Positions 26,767-38,640 of a stretch of 64,000 nt of DNA are shown here, one piece after another. Each line of letters opens with the position of its first letter. The stretch's first letter is position 1. Position numbers and translations under genes: made by a program. The stretch is from Paralichthys olivaceus (taxonomy: Eukaryota; Chordata; Actinopteri; Pleuronectiformes; Paralichthyidae), in the NCBI RefSeq assembly GCF_024713975.1, contig NC_091096.1, positions 19,566,458 through 19,630,457 on the forward strand. The letters run 5' to 3'. Under the pieces are notes generated by a model. It made no database searches. It was not told the origin of the DNA and was given only the letters and a program-made list of their open reading frames with translations.

Positions 26767-29700
26767 AGGCAGAAATATGTCACCGCAGGTCATTAGTAAG
26801 ATGGATGCTACTGGCTTATAGTCTTAACAGTTACAGCCCACAAACATACAACCACTGTATATTGAGGATAAAGATGTTTCACTCCTTTCGGACAGATAAA
26901 TCTGTCCAACAAGGTAGAAACTATTCCTCAGTGACACTTGGTTCTTCTATGCTTTGTTAGAGTCCCATGTACTGGATCGTACCACACAGGTTCAAAAAAA
27001 TCCAATTAACCTTCCAAAACTCTGGCCTTCAGTGCTCCTCTGTGAGGCCACAGTTTGTACAGCGAAGAGAAACGTTGACAGTCATCGAATATAAAATGAA
27101 AAACTCAAAATGTGTTCAAATGGCGATGATTCAGACCAAATTGTCACCTTATGACCTCCAGCCACCAGCGACTGCATGAGACTCACTAAAACCAAACTGC
27201 GGCACACTGCATAAAAGAATTGCAATTCATATTCTAGGTGGAAACAACAGCTTGTGGACCACTAACAATGCATACAAATTGGCTGGTAGAGGAGCCTGCA
27301 GGTCTTTGGTCAAATTATATTCTCACATGCTACTAGAGGATTATGTTGCATCTCATTCTGCTACAACAGCTGCCTACCTGTAACCTCTGTGTCCAGCCAT
27401 GTCAGTCAGTAGGAAAACACAAGCACTCTTCATAGCTTGAGGGGCCGCAAACTTTATCTCCATCAGACATCTGAGCAGCCAGACAATGCTCAAGTCATGC
27501 ATTGCTGATTGCATAAGTCATAAAAACTGTTAAGATCAATGCACTCTCTTAACTGTAGGGTGCAGAACGTTAATGAAGGTCATAGATAAACATCAGACAC
27601 AGGGGTTTTTCTCATCTTCCCCGACACAAAGCCTCTTAACCGAAGTCAATAAACCTCCCGAGGCTCACCAAGATCCCAGGAGCGGTTCATCCTCAGTTTG
27701 TCATCCTCAACACAAAGCGAATAATCTTGTGCAGCTGCAATAAAGTGGATTACTTCAGACAGATCTAGTTTATTACAGTTTACTTTATCAGCCTCGTCTC
27801 AAATCCTTAGAGGATAAAACACCACGTAACTATTACAACATCTTTATTCTGAAAAAAAAATACACATACACCTTGTGAAAAAAATATCACTCAGCTAATG
27901 GTGTTGTCATAATTACCCTAATTGTTGTAATTAATGACATTATCGAGTATGTCCCTCAGGTATGATAGACTAGTCGGTTACAAGTAATAATAATATAATA
28001 ATGATAAAAGTCCTATAGCACTTATCTACATGCAGAGTATCAGTATACATGCATGATCACTGCACCACAACTTAAACTAGCAAAGCTGCCAGCAAATGCA
28101 CGACTTAAGTTAAAATCAATGAAAAAAAAAGAACAGGAGACACCACCAGCCTGTCAGTAGATGTCGTTAGATTTGATTTCCAGCTTAAACGACAGTGAAC
28201 AGTGTCAGAAATTGCTTGCCGATAAACAAGATCGACAACTAACTTGTTACACCATCTGTGAACCATCTGTGCCTAAACTGTTAGACTCATGTCGCCAAAC
28301 TTTGTTGCAACAAGCAACAATTAATATTCCAGTAACAAGAGTGAGCCAGTCTAATAAAAGATTTTTATGCAAAACATCATGTACAAAATCCCACATAATA
28401 TCTAGATATAGTGTTTTATCAGTATCACAGCCCCTTACACTCAACTTTAAAAATGATTTGTGACACAAAACTAAGGGTTCAAATATTTTTGCTATTGATG
28501 CCTCAACCGTAGTTCTCCTTAGATCTTGTCATGAAAAACTGTTACTTTTGAGGACAGAATCATTTTTCCTGTTGCAATATCGACTGAAAAAAGGTGCATG
28601 TAGTTATGTTGTTATCAAAATCCTCCAATGTGTGCAAAAATATATCAGAATTCTATTTGTACTAACATTAAATTAAATACAAAGATCAATTGTTCAAAAT
28701 GATCCAATAAATCATTTGTCTGTAGTGTACACTGAAGATACAATTTCTTTGGCATAGAATTGTATTAGATTTTAATTTCTAAATCAAACAGCATTAATTT
28801 AAAAGAGCTTTGAATGTACATGTGTAGCTCCCAGCATCTTCTGTATCTGTAGCCTCTAGCAAAATGAAAAGGATTTCCACACCATGCAGCCCTTTTTCTT
28901 CTGTGCAACCCCCTGGCTGGCCAGAGAGAAGCAACTGCTCTTCTCACAAACTGACCTGAATAAAGACCCCTCGCTCTCCCCTCTAGCGCATGATGCCTTT
29001 AATATAAACTCCCTCACACAACAGGCAGTCAGAAACTATTTATCTGTCATTCTGAAGCAAAAGAGGTAACAGCACCTATAAATCTGAATACAAACCTTAT
29101 TTTCATCAAAAACATTGAAGACAAAGGAGGCAAACTTTGTGGGGTCTCCGAAAGGGAAGAACTGCTTGTATATCTTCTGAAAGCCCAACGCGTCGAGCTG
29201 CCCACTGGGACAATCTTTGATGAAGCCTTTGTACCTGAAACATCAAGCACAGATAGAGATCATTTAAAGAGTTCAATACCATTCATAATGTAATGAGAAC
29301 ACATATTAAAGTGTCAATAATGATGATAGCCTGAGGCCACATCCACAGTCACACAGCCAGCATCACTGACTTGGTCTGAAAGATCAAAAAGGTAAAGTGC
29401 AGAGCTATTTGTCTTGTTCACAGATAAGACAATCGCCTAATCCAATAGCAAGCCCAGAGTGGTTAGCTCTAATCAAATTACTCTCTATTCCTCTTTTGAT
29501 ATTATGCATGGCTGATAGATAAGTCTGGGAGCTTCCGCTTGCCCCTGGAAATGACATATCTAGAGAGCGACTTAACATCTCTATTAGCCTAAATATAGAA
29601 GCATTTCATAAGCAATTTCAAGCACAGTCACTCAAAGGTAGGTAGTTTCCTTGCATGGCCTCTTAAAGGAACACAGCAGCCTCAGAGACCAACTACACTG

Positions 29701-32700
29701 TCACATGTCAGGGAGCAAGGGAGAAGGTTAGCCTTTAAAATAAAGGCTAGATAAAGAGTAGGAGAAGGAGGAAATAACGGTGGTTATAAAAGCATTGCAA
29801 AAAGCTTTTGCTCTTGATGAACAGCAAAAATGACGCAGGTTCTCACAGGGGAGCACTGCATGTTCATCTTTGATTCATTTAAAGCTGCTCAAAATGAAGC
29901 AAGCCTGTAATTAAGGCCAGCGAGTGAGAGTGTGTTCTGATGAAGAATGAAGGTCGGCAAAGATCTTTTCCACTGACGTTCTGGCTCCTCACTCCTCTTA
30001 AACACTTTATTTTTAATCTGCCTGGGAGATAATGAAGCCAGCTTCGTCTAGTCAGAGAGACGGGGAGAGGAGCTTTGAGGCGCAGCTGGGAAAAGGTTCA
30101 GCAAGTAGAGAAGCAGAGAAGAGAGCAGAAGCATGTAATTCTCACATTTAAATTATCTGGAGATGAGCAGGAAAATGAAAGCCTGGCTCCATATAATGCA
30201 GAATACCACCTAATTGGTATTCAAAGTGCAGAACACAATGCATATCGTAATCCAAAGCCGACCCATTTCACCTGAATTTATTCAATCAGTTTTTAATGTG
30301 TGACTGTGGAATATCTGGAAACTAATATAAAAGGCTGAACGATACTGTAATATTCTCTATAGCTTCTGTGTGTACTGTATGGTGCAGAAAATATATATTT
30401 AAAGATAAGACATCTCTATACAATGTATATGCCTTCGAATAACCACTGTTTATTTTGTTTTGGCATTGAAGACAATTGGTTCTCCATCGACTGTTTACTA
30501 GTAATTTACCAATATATTGTTGTTTTTGTATGTGTGGTGTTCTTGGCTCGGTGGAGCAGTGGTTAGCACTGTCGCCACACAGTGTTGTTTCCGTGTTGTT
30601 CCTGTGTCTTCATGTGATTTCTATTCGTACTCCAGCACAGTCCAAAGTCATGCAGATTAGGGTTCAGTTAATTGAGCTGTTTTCAGACAGGAACTCTGAA
30701 AAATTTATTTTTACGTTTTGCGTCCGTAGCATATTAGAATTGTTGTCAAGGAGCCAACTCACTCGCGGTGAATTCCTGCTACATTCTGACATGGGCTCAT
30801 TCAAACATTATCCTAAAAACAAACATTTACTAAAACCTTACTGATGCTGAAATGCTCCCTCTTCTATAGTCACTTCATAAGGCATGGACTGCCCATAATA
30901 AGAATACATTTGACATGTTACCAGTGCGGTTATATAAACACAACATGCATGCATTGGTACAGTACATGTTTGTGTAGTGTCAGCTGTTCAGCTGTCAGGA
31001 TCAGAATCTCCTTCATTTGCTGAGAACACATCATGTGTGAGAAGTCTGAGTTGGTGACACTTGGTGCTAAGACACATACACTGTCAGACTGTACTTGAAG
31101 CGGTGTAATAATGCAACCACGCACTGTACTTGCGGGGACATAGAAGACGTGACATTGTGCATCAGGCGCTACTAAGGGAGTCAGCATGAAGCTAACGTAT
31201 TTATTACTGGCACCAGCTCCTGCTCCTTGGCATCTAGCGTGGTGGCTCGCTAAAGACTTGTGCAGGATGTTTCTCCTGCTCCTGCCTGGCTGGCAGGAAC
31301 ATCACTGTGCTATGGCATTTTGTTATTGATTTCAGGTGAGCCTCAAGCATACTAATGATGTTCCCTTAGAGGAGAATTCAAAATGGGGAGCGGATTTAAT
31401 GCACAACACTGGTATTTATCTAACCCGGCTAATTCTTCTGTGTCTGTGCCTGTGCTCTAATTACACGCCATCTGGCATTTCCCCTGGTAAAATTCCCTCT
31501 CATCCCTCACACTCAGCCGTGTTGATTGCTGCTGATCTTCAAGTGAGGACTCATACAAACTTTCCTGTGAACGACAGTGAGAGTGATGGTGAGCTAACTG
31601 GCTGCACAGCCGGGAGGGGGTGGTGTGAGGGAAGGTTAAGAGGGACGGGCGAGGGGGGGGTATTCCGCCCCACTGCACTCAAGCAGCCCTAGAGACAGGC
31701 CAGCTCGGAGGCTCTGGACCTGCCAATGCCCAGTGATATCTAATGTTGCTGCTTCTATGTGGCTTTGAATGTGCCATGGCTCCTTCCCCTCGTAAAACAT
31801 CGACCGGCTCTGGAGGCAGGAGCTCTTTTCATGCATGCAGAATTAGGGCGTGAAATGCAAAACCAAAGCAGGAGAACTCAAGTGTGAACACGGAAGAGTG
31901 ATCACTTTATTACAATGCTCCCTCTTGTGACATACACTATTCCTTTCTGTTTTTCATTTCCAAAGAAACAATAGCCCAACAGCATGCAGCAAGCAAAAGC
32001 AGTGACTACCCTTTTGCTTGAGTCATCTCTGTAATGAAGATGAATTGTCTCTTATCTGTTTGCCAGCAGCTATCAAATTGTGGCTTCAGAAAAAACACAC
32101 CTTAACAGTAATGATCACTCTTACCAAAGCACTGTGGCTTATCCTGGCTCAAGGTGTCTCCTTCATGTGTTTGTTTCATTTTGATATATGTAAGGACATG
32201 TTACAATGCTGTGAGAGCAGGCCAGGAGCAGACAATGGCTACAGCTCAACAAGATGATGCAGGTGCAGGTCATGCTGACTAATAGGTACAGAATCTGACA
32301 GGAAGGATTACTTATCGCCATCTTCGTGGAGCCTCTGAGGCCATGTAGTCATTAAGAGCCTGAAATTGAAATAACCTTCTGCTGCCGCCATTCTACTGTT
32401 ATCAAAAATCCCTTTTTGCAGACTAAACAGACTAAAATGGTTGTTAAGGAATGCATCATGGAAATGTTTGTATCAGTGTTATCAGCGTCCAAAGTCACTC
32501 AGTCTCTGTAAGACTTCAAAGTCATTCTATTTTCAGAACACTTCTGTCTTCAGGGTAGTGTGAGGGAGATGGCTACAAATTAACTATCAAACCAACTGTA
32601 AAGACACTATAGACTTAAAAAATCAATCCTGGGCAAAGTATATTACTATGGCTTATGCAAATAGGCTGAGGTACGTCCCTCTGATTCCTGTGAGCTCCAC

Positions 32701-35700
32701 CAGAAAAGCCTTCACAAAATAAATCAAAAGACAAAACTTAAGAGAAACAATAGGGTCCTTGTAGCATTCACATAAAAAAAAACAGAACTCACTTACCACT
32801 GCTGCACCTCTTTCTCCGTAACTGTAAAGTAAATAAAGAGTCACATTAGTTTTAAAAAATAGTTTTCCTTGAAAAAAAGAAGTTTGCCGTTAGGTACAAC
32901 ACAGGAGCCAAGTAGTAGCATTATTCATCTTGGCCCACTCCTTTCTTACACATATCTTTTGACGAAATAATCAACAGTGTCAACATGCCTTAACATTAAG
33001 CCAAGAGTTTGGAATTCACCAGTTCAAGCCTACTATGAGATGAATAATCATTTCTCATGGTCAGCACTGTTGAGTGGGAGTAAACCCCAGGGAGCCGCAA
33101 AAAGACAAATAAGGCTAAAGGAATGAAGGTCAGCAGCAGACCTAAGAACAAGAACAGTTGAGGAGGTGGGATGTGTTAACATGCCCACACCAGCACCTTT
33201 ATCTGCCAGTATGTAATCAACCAGTCCTTCATGGCTTCCACTTGTCTCTTTATTTTCTCTCTAATAACCTATGCAATTTTCAGACACCTGGCCCCTGAGG
33301 TTACTAATGAAAACAAGGGCTGGAAATCAATAGCATTAGTTTAATCAGAAGGTCCTTTGAGATAGACTTTCAGAATTCATGCTGCTCTATGTCTAAAGAC
33401 ATATGCCAAATTACTACAACTTGTGTTGAGCCTGAGGCAAAACAAGAGGCCTATAAATACAGCAAATAACTAGTTAGTTAATTGAGGATTCCCCCTACTC
33501 TAATGTTTAACCTTGGCAGCTCATTGCCATGGCTACTAGAAAATACACAACTAAGGAAAAAAAGTAAACAATGTGTTTCAGGCTCTACACGACTATTTTT
33601 GAAAACGACGACTGTCCATAGGAGTGTTATGGTTCTGTATCAGTTTTAATCCTTGTCATACTAACACGCCTGAAAACTACTCATGTGCACTGGGCATGCA
33701 CCTGCCACTGTAAACAGAAATTGCTTGAGTAATTGTTAGTCTCCTGTGCATCTAATCAGTTGTATCATTGTAAAATGCAGCGTTTAACTGCAGTTAATAA
33801 AGACAACAGGGTCACCAGCACTTTAATTGATTATCCATGTTCCAAACTACACTGCTATCCGAGGATCAAGCTGGTTGTTTTCTTCCAGAAGAACGTCCTG
33901 CGATAGGAGCTTGACTAATCAGCCAAGGCTACGTTGTGACCAAAAAGACCCAATCAACATGTGGTTGTGTGTCTCGGTCATGGTTTCCAAACATCTCATT
34001 TCTGCCCATCCAGACTAAAACGCAGCCCTGGATTTTCAAACTAAAACTTGGACAGCAGTTTCCAAACTTCTTTGTTTTAGTGGCTCAATAGCTCCAGAAT
34101 TGTGTGGACACCAGATGTACGTACTGTATGTATTATGTAGTATGAGTTTAGCCTCAGGCTTAAACATTCACGTGCCATAAATAAGATGTTTGAATCTACA
34201 ATTATCCAACTCTCTCACACTCGGAGAGACTGGGTAAAAGGGATTTTGGTGAACATTTTACCATGAGAGTTACACAGATTCCCATAATGAGAGTAATGGA
34301 GCAGAATTATACAGAGGAAATTGATAAGGAGGCCAGGTGAGTTAGCTTTCGCCAGCAATACCTTTGCCTCAATTTGTTCTGCTGAGCGTTTCACCAAGAT
34401 ACCCATGATGTGATCCTTTCCAATAAATATAAGGGTCTCACAAAATCTCACAATTTTTGGCCAAGCCACCATTAAATTGGCCTCAAAAGTCAATGCAGTC
34501 AGAAATTGTGGCAATTTACCATGGCTATGATTTAATAAAAAATGTATTACATAACTCAGTCAGAGGCAATAGGCAATAAATGCAATCAGCCAACTGCACA
34601 GCCCACTCTGCCCTGCAGGGTCTCCTCGAACACATCCAGCTTTTATTCTTTCACCGGGAGCCTCTTCATGGTTTTGACAACTCACAAAATCATTGTGTTA
34701 TTACATGGGCTTAGCCTACAGCCTGCAGGCATTTTAATAGGGCTGCTGGTCTTTCCATGTGATGGCAGGGTGGATATTTAGGCACGCTGCTCTGGGTTGG
34801 GAATCGCTCTCTAAAGTAAAGGTGAGGCTGCCACCGTTTTCCACAGTTTTCACTCAGAAGAGGAAAAACACTGGGCAGCTGAAGCCTTTGCTCAAATTTG
34901 GCCATGGAAATGTATAATTAAAATGATGGTCATAGTAGTTTTCATGTGAATAAGCCTACATTTACAAACTGAACAGACCTTAATTCTGGTCCTGGCCTTG
35001 CTGGTGGCTTGTCATTATTTACAGTGAGAGAAAACACCCAACTCCTTCTACCATTAGAACAGAAAACATAGGCACATAGGCGCAGAGAAGTTTACCAAGT
35101 CCCCAATCTGTCACGAACCAAAGAAAGTGCTGACTAAAATGGCAGACAAAGCTACTCCTGGGACATCACGAGAAAGAGGCAACAGGATGAAGGCAGAAAT
35201 GATAGAGTCTCAAGTAAAGCAAACAACAGAACAGAGGGAGAACGATCACGCTGGGAGAGAAAGCTCTGTGCCCCTCTCAGCAATGCTAACCAGATAAGAT
35301 CCTAATTATACTATTCCATTCCCTGCTCAAAGAGGGCAATTAGGGGATGGAGCAGAGGGAGATAGGGTGAAAGGGTAAGGGAGAAAGACAGAGAAAGAGA
35401 GGGAGTGAGTAAAGGACAGCAGCAAACAGCCCAGCCCAGCACGAAGCCCAATCTTCCTCCACAGTAATTTCCTGCCACAACAGCCTTCCAAGTTTCTGCT
35501 GTGGAGAGATTCGCCACACAAATAACACTGTCATTAAGCAGCCAATGGATGTCGACTCCCACCCACACCTGCACACTGTACTCCTCAAAAAAAAAATAAT
35601 AATAATAATCACGCTGTGCTCCAGAAATATGCCAGTGATGAATATGGTGTCTTCCAAGCAGACATGATTGTGGCGATTATAAATGTGATCTCTGCTCAAA

Positions 35701-36539
35701 TTTGATGGAAGCTGTGGTGGAAAAATAATAAACATGAGTTGTTCAGCGGGAGATCATCAATAAATAAATAAGCTTGGGGAGTTAATGCTGCAAATCTGCA
35801 ATGTCCTGATAAGACAGAAACAACTAGAATCCATGTACTTGCAATGTTGTGGACAGGCTTCAAATTTGGGCCATTCACCATTTATGTAAGATTCTATGCA
35901 GAAATTCCACTTATAGTTATGGTATGTAAGACAATTAATGAATTGATGTAGTCTATTTATATTTTATCGATCTGTCTATGTATGCATTTATAAATTATTT
36001 ACATAAATAGAGCATCCATGAACTACATAATAAACCACATGCTCATCTCGAAGCGCCCCCACCCCAACTCCACACAGCCGATACAAACAGCCATCTCCAT
36101 ATTCATAAATCCCTTTAGCATGATATAAAGTCGCTGATTACAACTTTTGCCAGACCTTAACCAATTGCAAACTGAAGCACACCATTTAAATGTAAATTTA
36201 AATCAAACAGGGAGCTTACTCCCAGCTGACGTTTGGTTGTAGCTCTGTTGTATCGATAATGAGAAGAGTGATGAAGCATCGTCTCGATACATCCCAACAT
36301 GCAGGGCTTTTTATAAAGCCTGTATGGAACACAGTGGGCGGAAAATATGATTGAAAACTGTAAAATTAAATAAATGTTAGGAGAGTGGCCAAAATGTCAC
36401 TAAATTCTTCTAACTGAAAATAAATAATATTTATGTAACAATTGACAAGCCAAAAAAAGGGCTGAAGGTACTCACAGTAGGTTTTCCTTGTCAAGTCCTC
36501 CACCACCTCTGGCTTGAGCTTGCTGTTTGATTTACCCAT
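24595..36539 (-). CDS. ncs1: Neuronal calcium sensor 1 (frequenin), 190 aa, 7 coding exons
   Basis: A myristoylated EF-hand protein of the recoverin/NCS family that regulates neurotransmitter release, ion channels and PI4-kinase. Coding exons on the minus strand are 36539-36476, 32821-32797, 29234-29096, 26519-26441, 25895-25807, 25714-25637 and 24693-24595. They join in phase to 190 codons plus TAG, the family length. The N-terminus [20 protein letters not shown] supplies the glycine for myristoylation. EF1 is the usual inactive one (CPSG). EF2 ([12 protein letters not shown]), EF3 ([12 protein letters not shown]) and EF4 ([12 protein letters not shown]) have intact calcium loops, and EF2 is split by an intron. 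The C-terminus ends SLYDGLV, the target-binding tail of NCS-1. Two fish paralogues (ncs1a/ncs1b) exist; I cannot decide which this is. Confidence 0.97.
25896..26440. other. ncs1 intron 4
   Basis: AT-rich intron of about 545 bp between exons 5 and 4. Nothing besides the splice sites is recognised. Confidence 0.6.
26520..29095. other. ncs1 intron 3 (2.6 kb)
   Basis: Contains a (CT)n microsatellite at 26721-26765 and AT-rich sequence. An open frame of 100 codons at 28161-28463 on plus has no recognisable similarity and is treated as chance. Confidence 0.5.
26721..26765. repeat. (CT)n microsatellite
   Basis: A 45-bp uninterrupted CT run in ncs1 intron 3, read directly. Confidence 0.97.
29235..32796. 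other. ncs1 intron 2 (3.6 kb)
   Basis: Holds a diverged tRNA-like dispersed repeat fragment near 30540-30665 and no recognised exon. The stretch at about 29860-30290 has balanced composition and several TAATTA/TTTAAATTAT-like blocks and could be conserved noncoding DNA, but nothing in the window proves it. Confidence 0.45.
30540..30665 (+). repeat. Dispersed tRNA-like fish repeat, fragment A
   Basis: The text 'cggtggagcagtggttagca' followed by 'ctgtcgccacacag', and later 'gtccaaagtcatgcagatta', matches the head and internal part of a very common teleost repeat beginning GGTGGCTCAGTGGTTAGCAC. The copy is diverged and internally shortened. A longer, reverse-oriented copy lies at about 40250-40515. 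Confidence 0.6.
32797..32821 (-). other. ncs1: ncs1 exon 2, 25-nt microexon
   Basis: Flanked by an acceptor (tttacag) and a donor (gtaagt), this 25-nt exon adds FTEKEVQQW when joined to exons 1 and 3. That is exactly the segment expected between LTRKTY and [11 protein letters not shown] in the family. It is isolated by introns of about 3.7 and 3.6 kb. Confidence 0.92.
32822..36475. other. ncs1 intron 1 of the coding region (3.7 kb)
   Basis: No coding exon or RNA gene recognised. Composition is AT-rich, with a short purine-rich stretch at 35340-35410. Confidence 0.5.
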
Positions 36540-36615
36540 GATCTTCAGCTCTCCTCCGCACCTCCAAATCCACCTTGGCACGAAGCACCTGTTACTACCT
36601 CCTCGGTCTGCTCCT
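36540..36615 (-). other. ncs1: ncs1 5' UTR in first coding exon (candidate acceptor at 36615)
   Basis: A polypyrimidine-poor but usable acceptor (tttggcag|agga) ends at 36616 on the minus strand, 76 nt upstream of the ATG. It can pair with the donor at 38371 of a candidate noncoding exon. This is an inference without transcript evidence. Confidence 0.4.
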
Positions 36616-38339
36616 CTGCCAAAAGCATACAACAAACGTGTGCCAGTTTAGGTGCAGTAACACCCGTGAAGTAAGAGAAACACACTTTTGTTTTGAAGGA
36701 AAAAGAAAATCCCATTCATGCTAAACAAGTCTATCGTCCTGTGCAGTTCATTCTAGCTGTGGCCATGATCTGCTCAGTGATCAGCCCTGACACTCCAGAC
36801 AGACGAGTCAAACCCCAGGGGGCCCTGTGTGAAGAGAGGTCGGCACGTTGTTGAGCCTATACAAGTGCCACTGAGCGCCTATGTGTCCACCTCATTTCTT
36901 CACAGCAGTCCGTGGGCGATGAGTGGCGGTCAGATGCGTTGCTACCTTCATCCTTGGATACAAGAGTCACTCAGTGGCTGGGTTAAGCATGCTCTCTTCC
37001 TCACAGTCATTCTCTGTTGTTCTCACTCCTCCCACCCCTTCTTTCCCACCACTATCTCTATTGCTCTTGGTAAGTTACTGTAGAGAAGAATCCTCCCTCT
37101 TGACAGCTGAGATAAGGAGGTGTGGAAACTAAAATACAATGAACAGAGCTCGCCTTGGATGCACCCTGCTGCACTTTGCACTCTCTCAAAGCGTTGTATA
37201 CAGACGTAACCGTCTAAGAAAAAGTAAAAGATTCAGTAATAATTTAAGGAAAGCAAGAAGGAGCCAGGTCTCTATATAGCTCTAGAGTTGTAGATGCCAG
37301 CTGAACAGCGAAAGAACCAGAGAGGAACTGGTCTTGCTCTTAAAATAAGTGTGTGTGCGATGTCTACTGAGCTCATGGGTGGATTTGAAGAGTGACAGTT
37401 TTCTTTTCTGCTCCTATTCTGACTCATAGCGCTGCCTCCTTGCTGGCCTCACGATTCCCCCCCCCCCTCTCTTTCTCTCTGTCACAGCAGACAGGAGATG
37501 AGAGATAATGGAATTTCTTTGTATCACAGGCCCTGGCATTGGCATGCACTGATGCCTCACCACAGCAGCTGTCTGAATGGCACAATAAGAAAACTTGTGT
37601 ACGTACTGAGCACCTTCACTGGGAACATATGTTCTTCACGTCAATGGCCTGTGATGTCCTTTTGAGAGGTGGCACGCTGGTGATGACCATCCTGTAGTTT
37701 GATCACGCCTTGTTGTCCTTGGGTTTTACTTCGACTCTGTGACATTAACAGACAAGAGAGTGGTTATGAAGGAGTTGACAGACATTTTGACATATTTGAC
37801 ACAGTCTGTGTTTAGAGGAGATGGATTGTGATTTCACCTCGAGCCACAGACGCATGAGCACTTGACTGGAAAAACACTCAACAACAGACACCGACCTTTC
37901 CTACTGTCTGCCAGGGCTGCTGAGTGCAGCCGGCAGGCAGGAGCTAGTCAGTAGCATGGCTGTAAATTAGCACAAATAAATGTCTGAGCAAATGAACTGA
38001 AGCGTTAAGTCAAGTCCAGTCTTATGGAAACAGGTGGCTGAGAGAAAACAACCCAACTAAAACACATAATGACACAATGAAAGAATGACTGGCGGTATAA
38101 CACACATGGAAGTGCGTTTTGTTTCTTATATTCCTGGTAAACAGACAGAACTGGGCTCAGCAGTGTGGGATGTTGCCTGGCAGCACCATAGCAACACAGT
38201 TTATGGCTACAGTGCCGTGGCTACCGCTTTGCTAGTCATTGAAGTAGCAACCACGCTGGTTCTTGTGGTTGACAGATGTAAGAAATAAAAACAGAATGAA
38301 ACACTTACAAATGAATGAATTTATAACAAATGAACACAT
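36616..38339. other. Probable ncs1 5' intron
   Basis: Sequence between the candidate noncoding exon and the first coding exon. It includes a CT/C-rich patch near 37455-37485. Nothing else recognised. Confidence 0.4.
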
Positions 38340-38640
38340 GAAGCCGCGTGAAGCTTCTTCGGGGGTTTTACCTGAGCTCCAGAGGCGGACACTCGCTCCT
38401 AGAGCCGCTGTCCACTGTTTCTCTTCCTCCGCCGAGTTCCGGAGTGAGCGGCTCGCTGTTCCGCGGTCAGTCCGTCTGCGGAGCTCTGATGCCGCCGTCA
38501 GCCGGTGACGTTGCTCCCGTTGCTGCCGGTCCCGACCAACCCTCGCTCAGCGCAGCAGAGACACTGACGTCGCGCCGCTCACACACTAAGTCTTTGTGCT
38601 CTGAAGGCGCTCACACGTGTCATGTCGCATCCACTGAAGA
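38340..38640 (-). promoter_or_regulatory. ncs1: CpG-rich promoter and candidate noncoding exon 1 of ncs1
   Basis: CpG density rises sharply here compared with the AT-rich flanks. A good donor on the minus strand (GAGCTCAG|GTAAAA, exon end 38372) would close a noncoding first exon. CRE-like TGACGTCG at 38565 and TGACGTT near 38504 could mediate cAMP response. A role for the facing adamts13 gene is unlikely given the 5-kb distance. Confidence 0.5.

Noticed and set aside
28161..28463. 100-codon open frame in ncs1 intron 3 (plus strand)
   Set aside because: No recognisable domain, no signal or splice context, and a length common by chance in intronic DNA.
30540..30620. tRNA gene suggested by the GTGGTTAGCAC box
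   Set aside because: It is the head of a diverged dispersed repeat; no complete cloverleaf with acceptor stem can be drawn.
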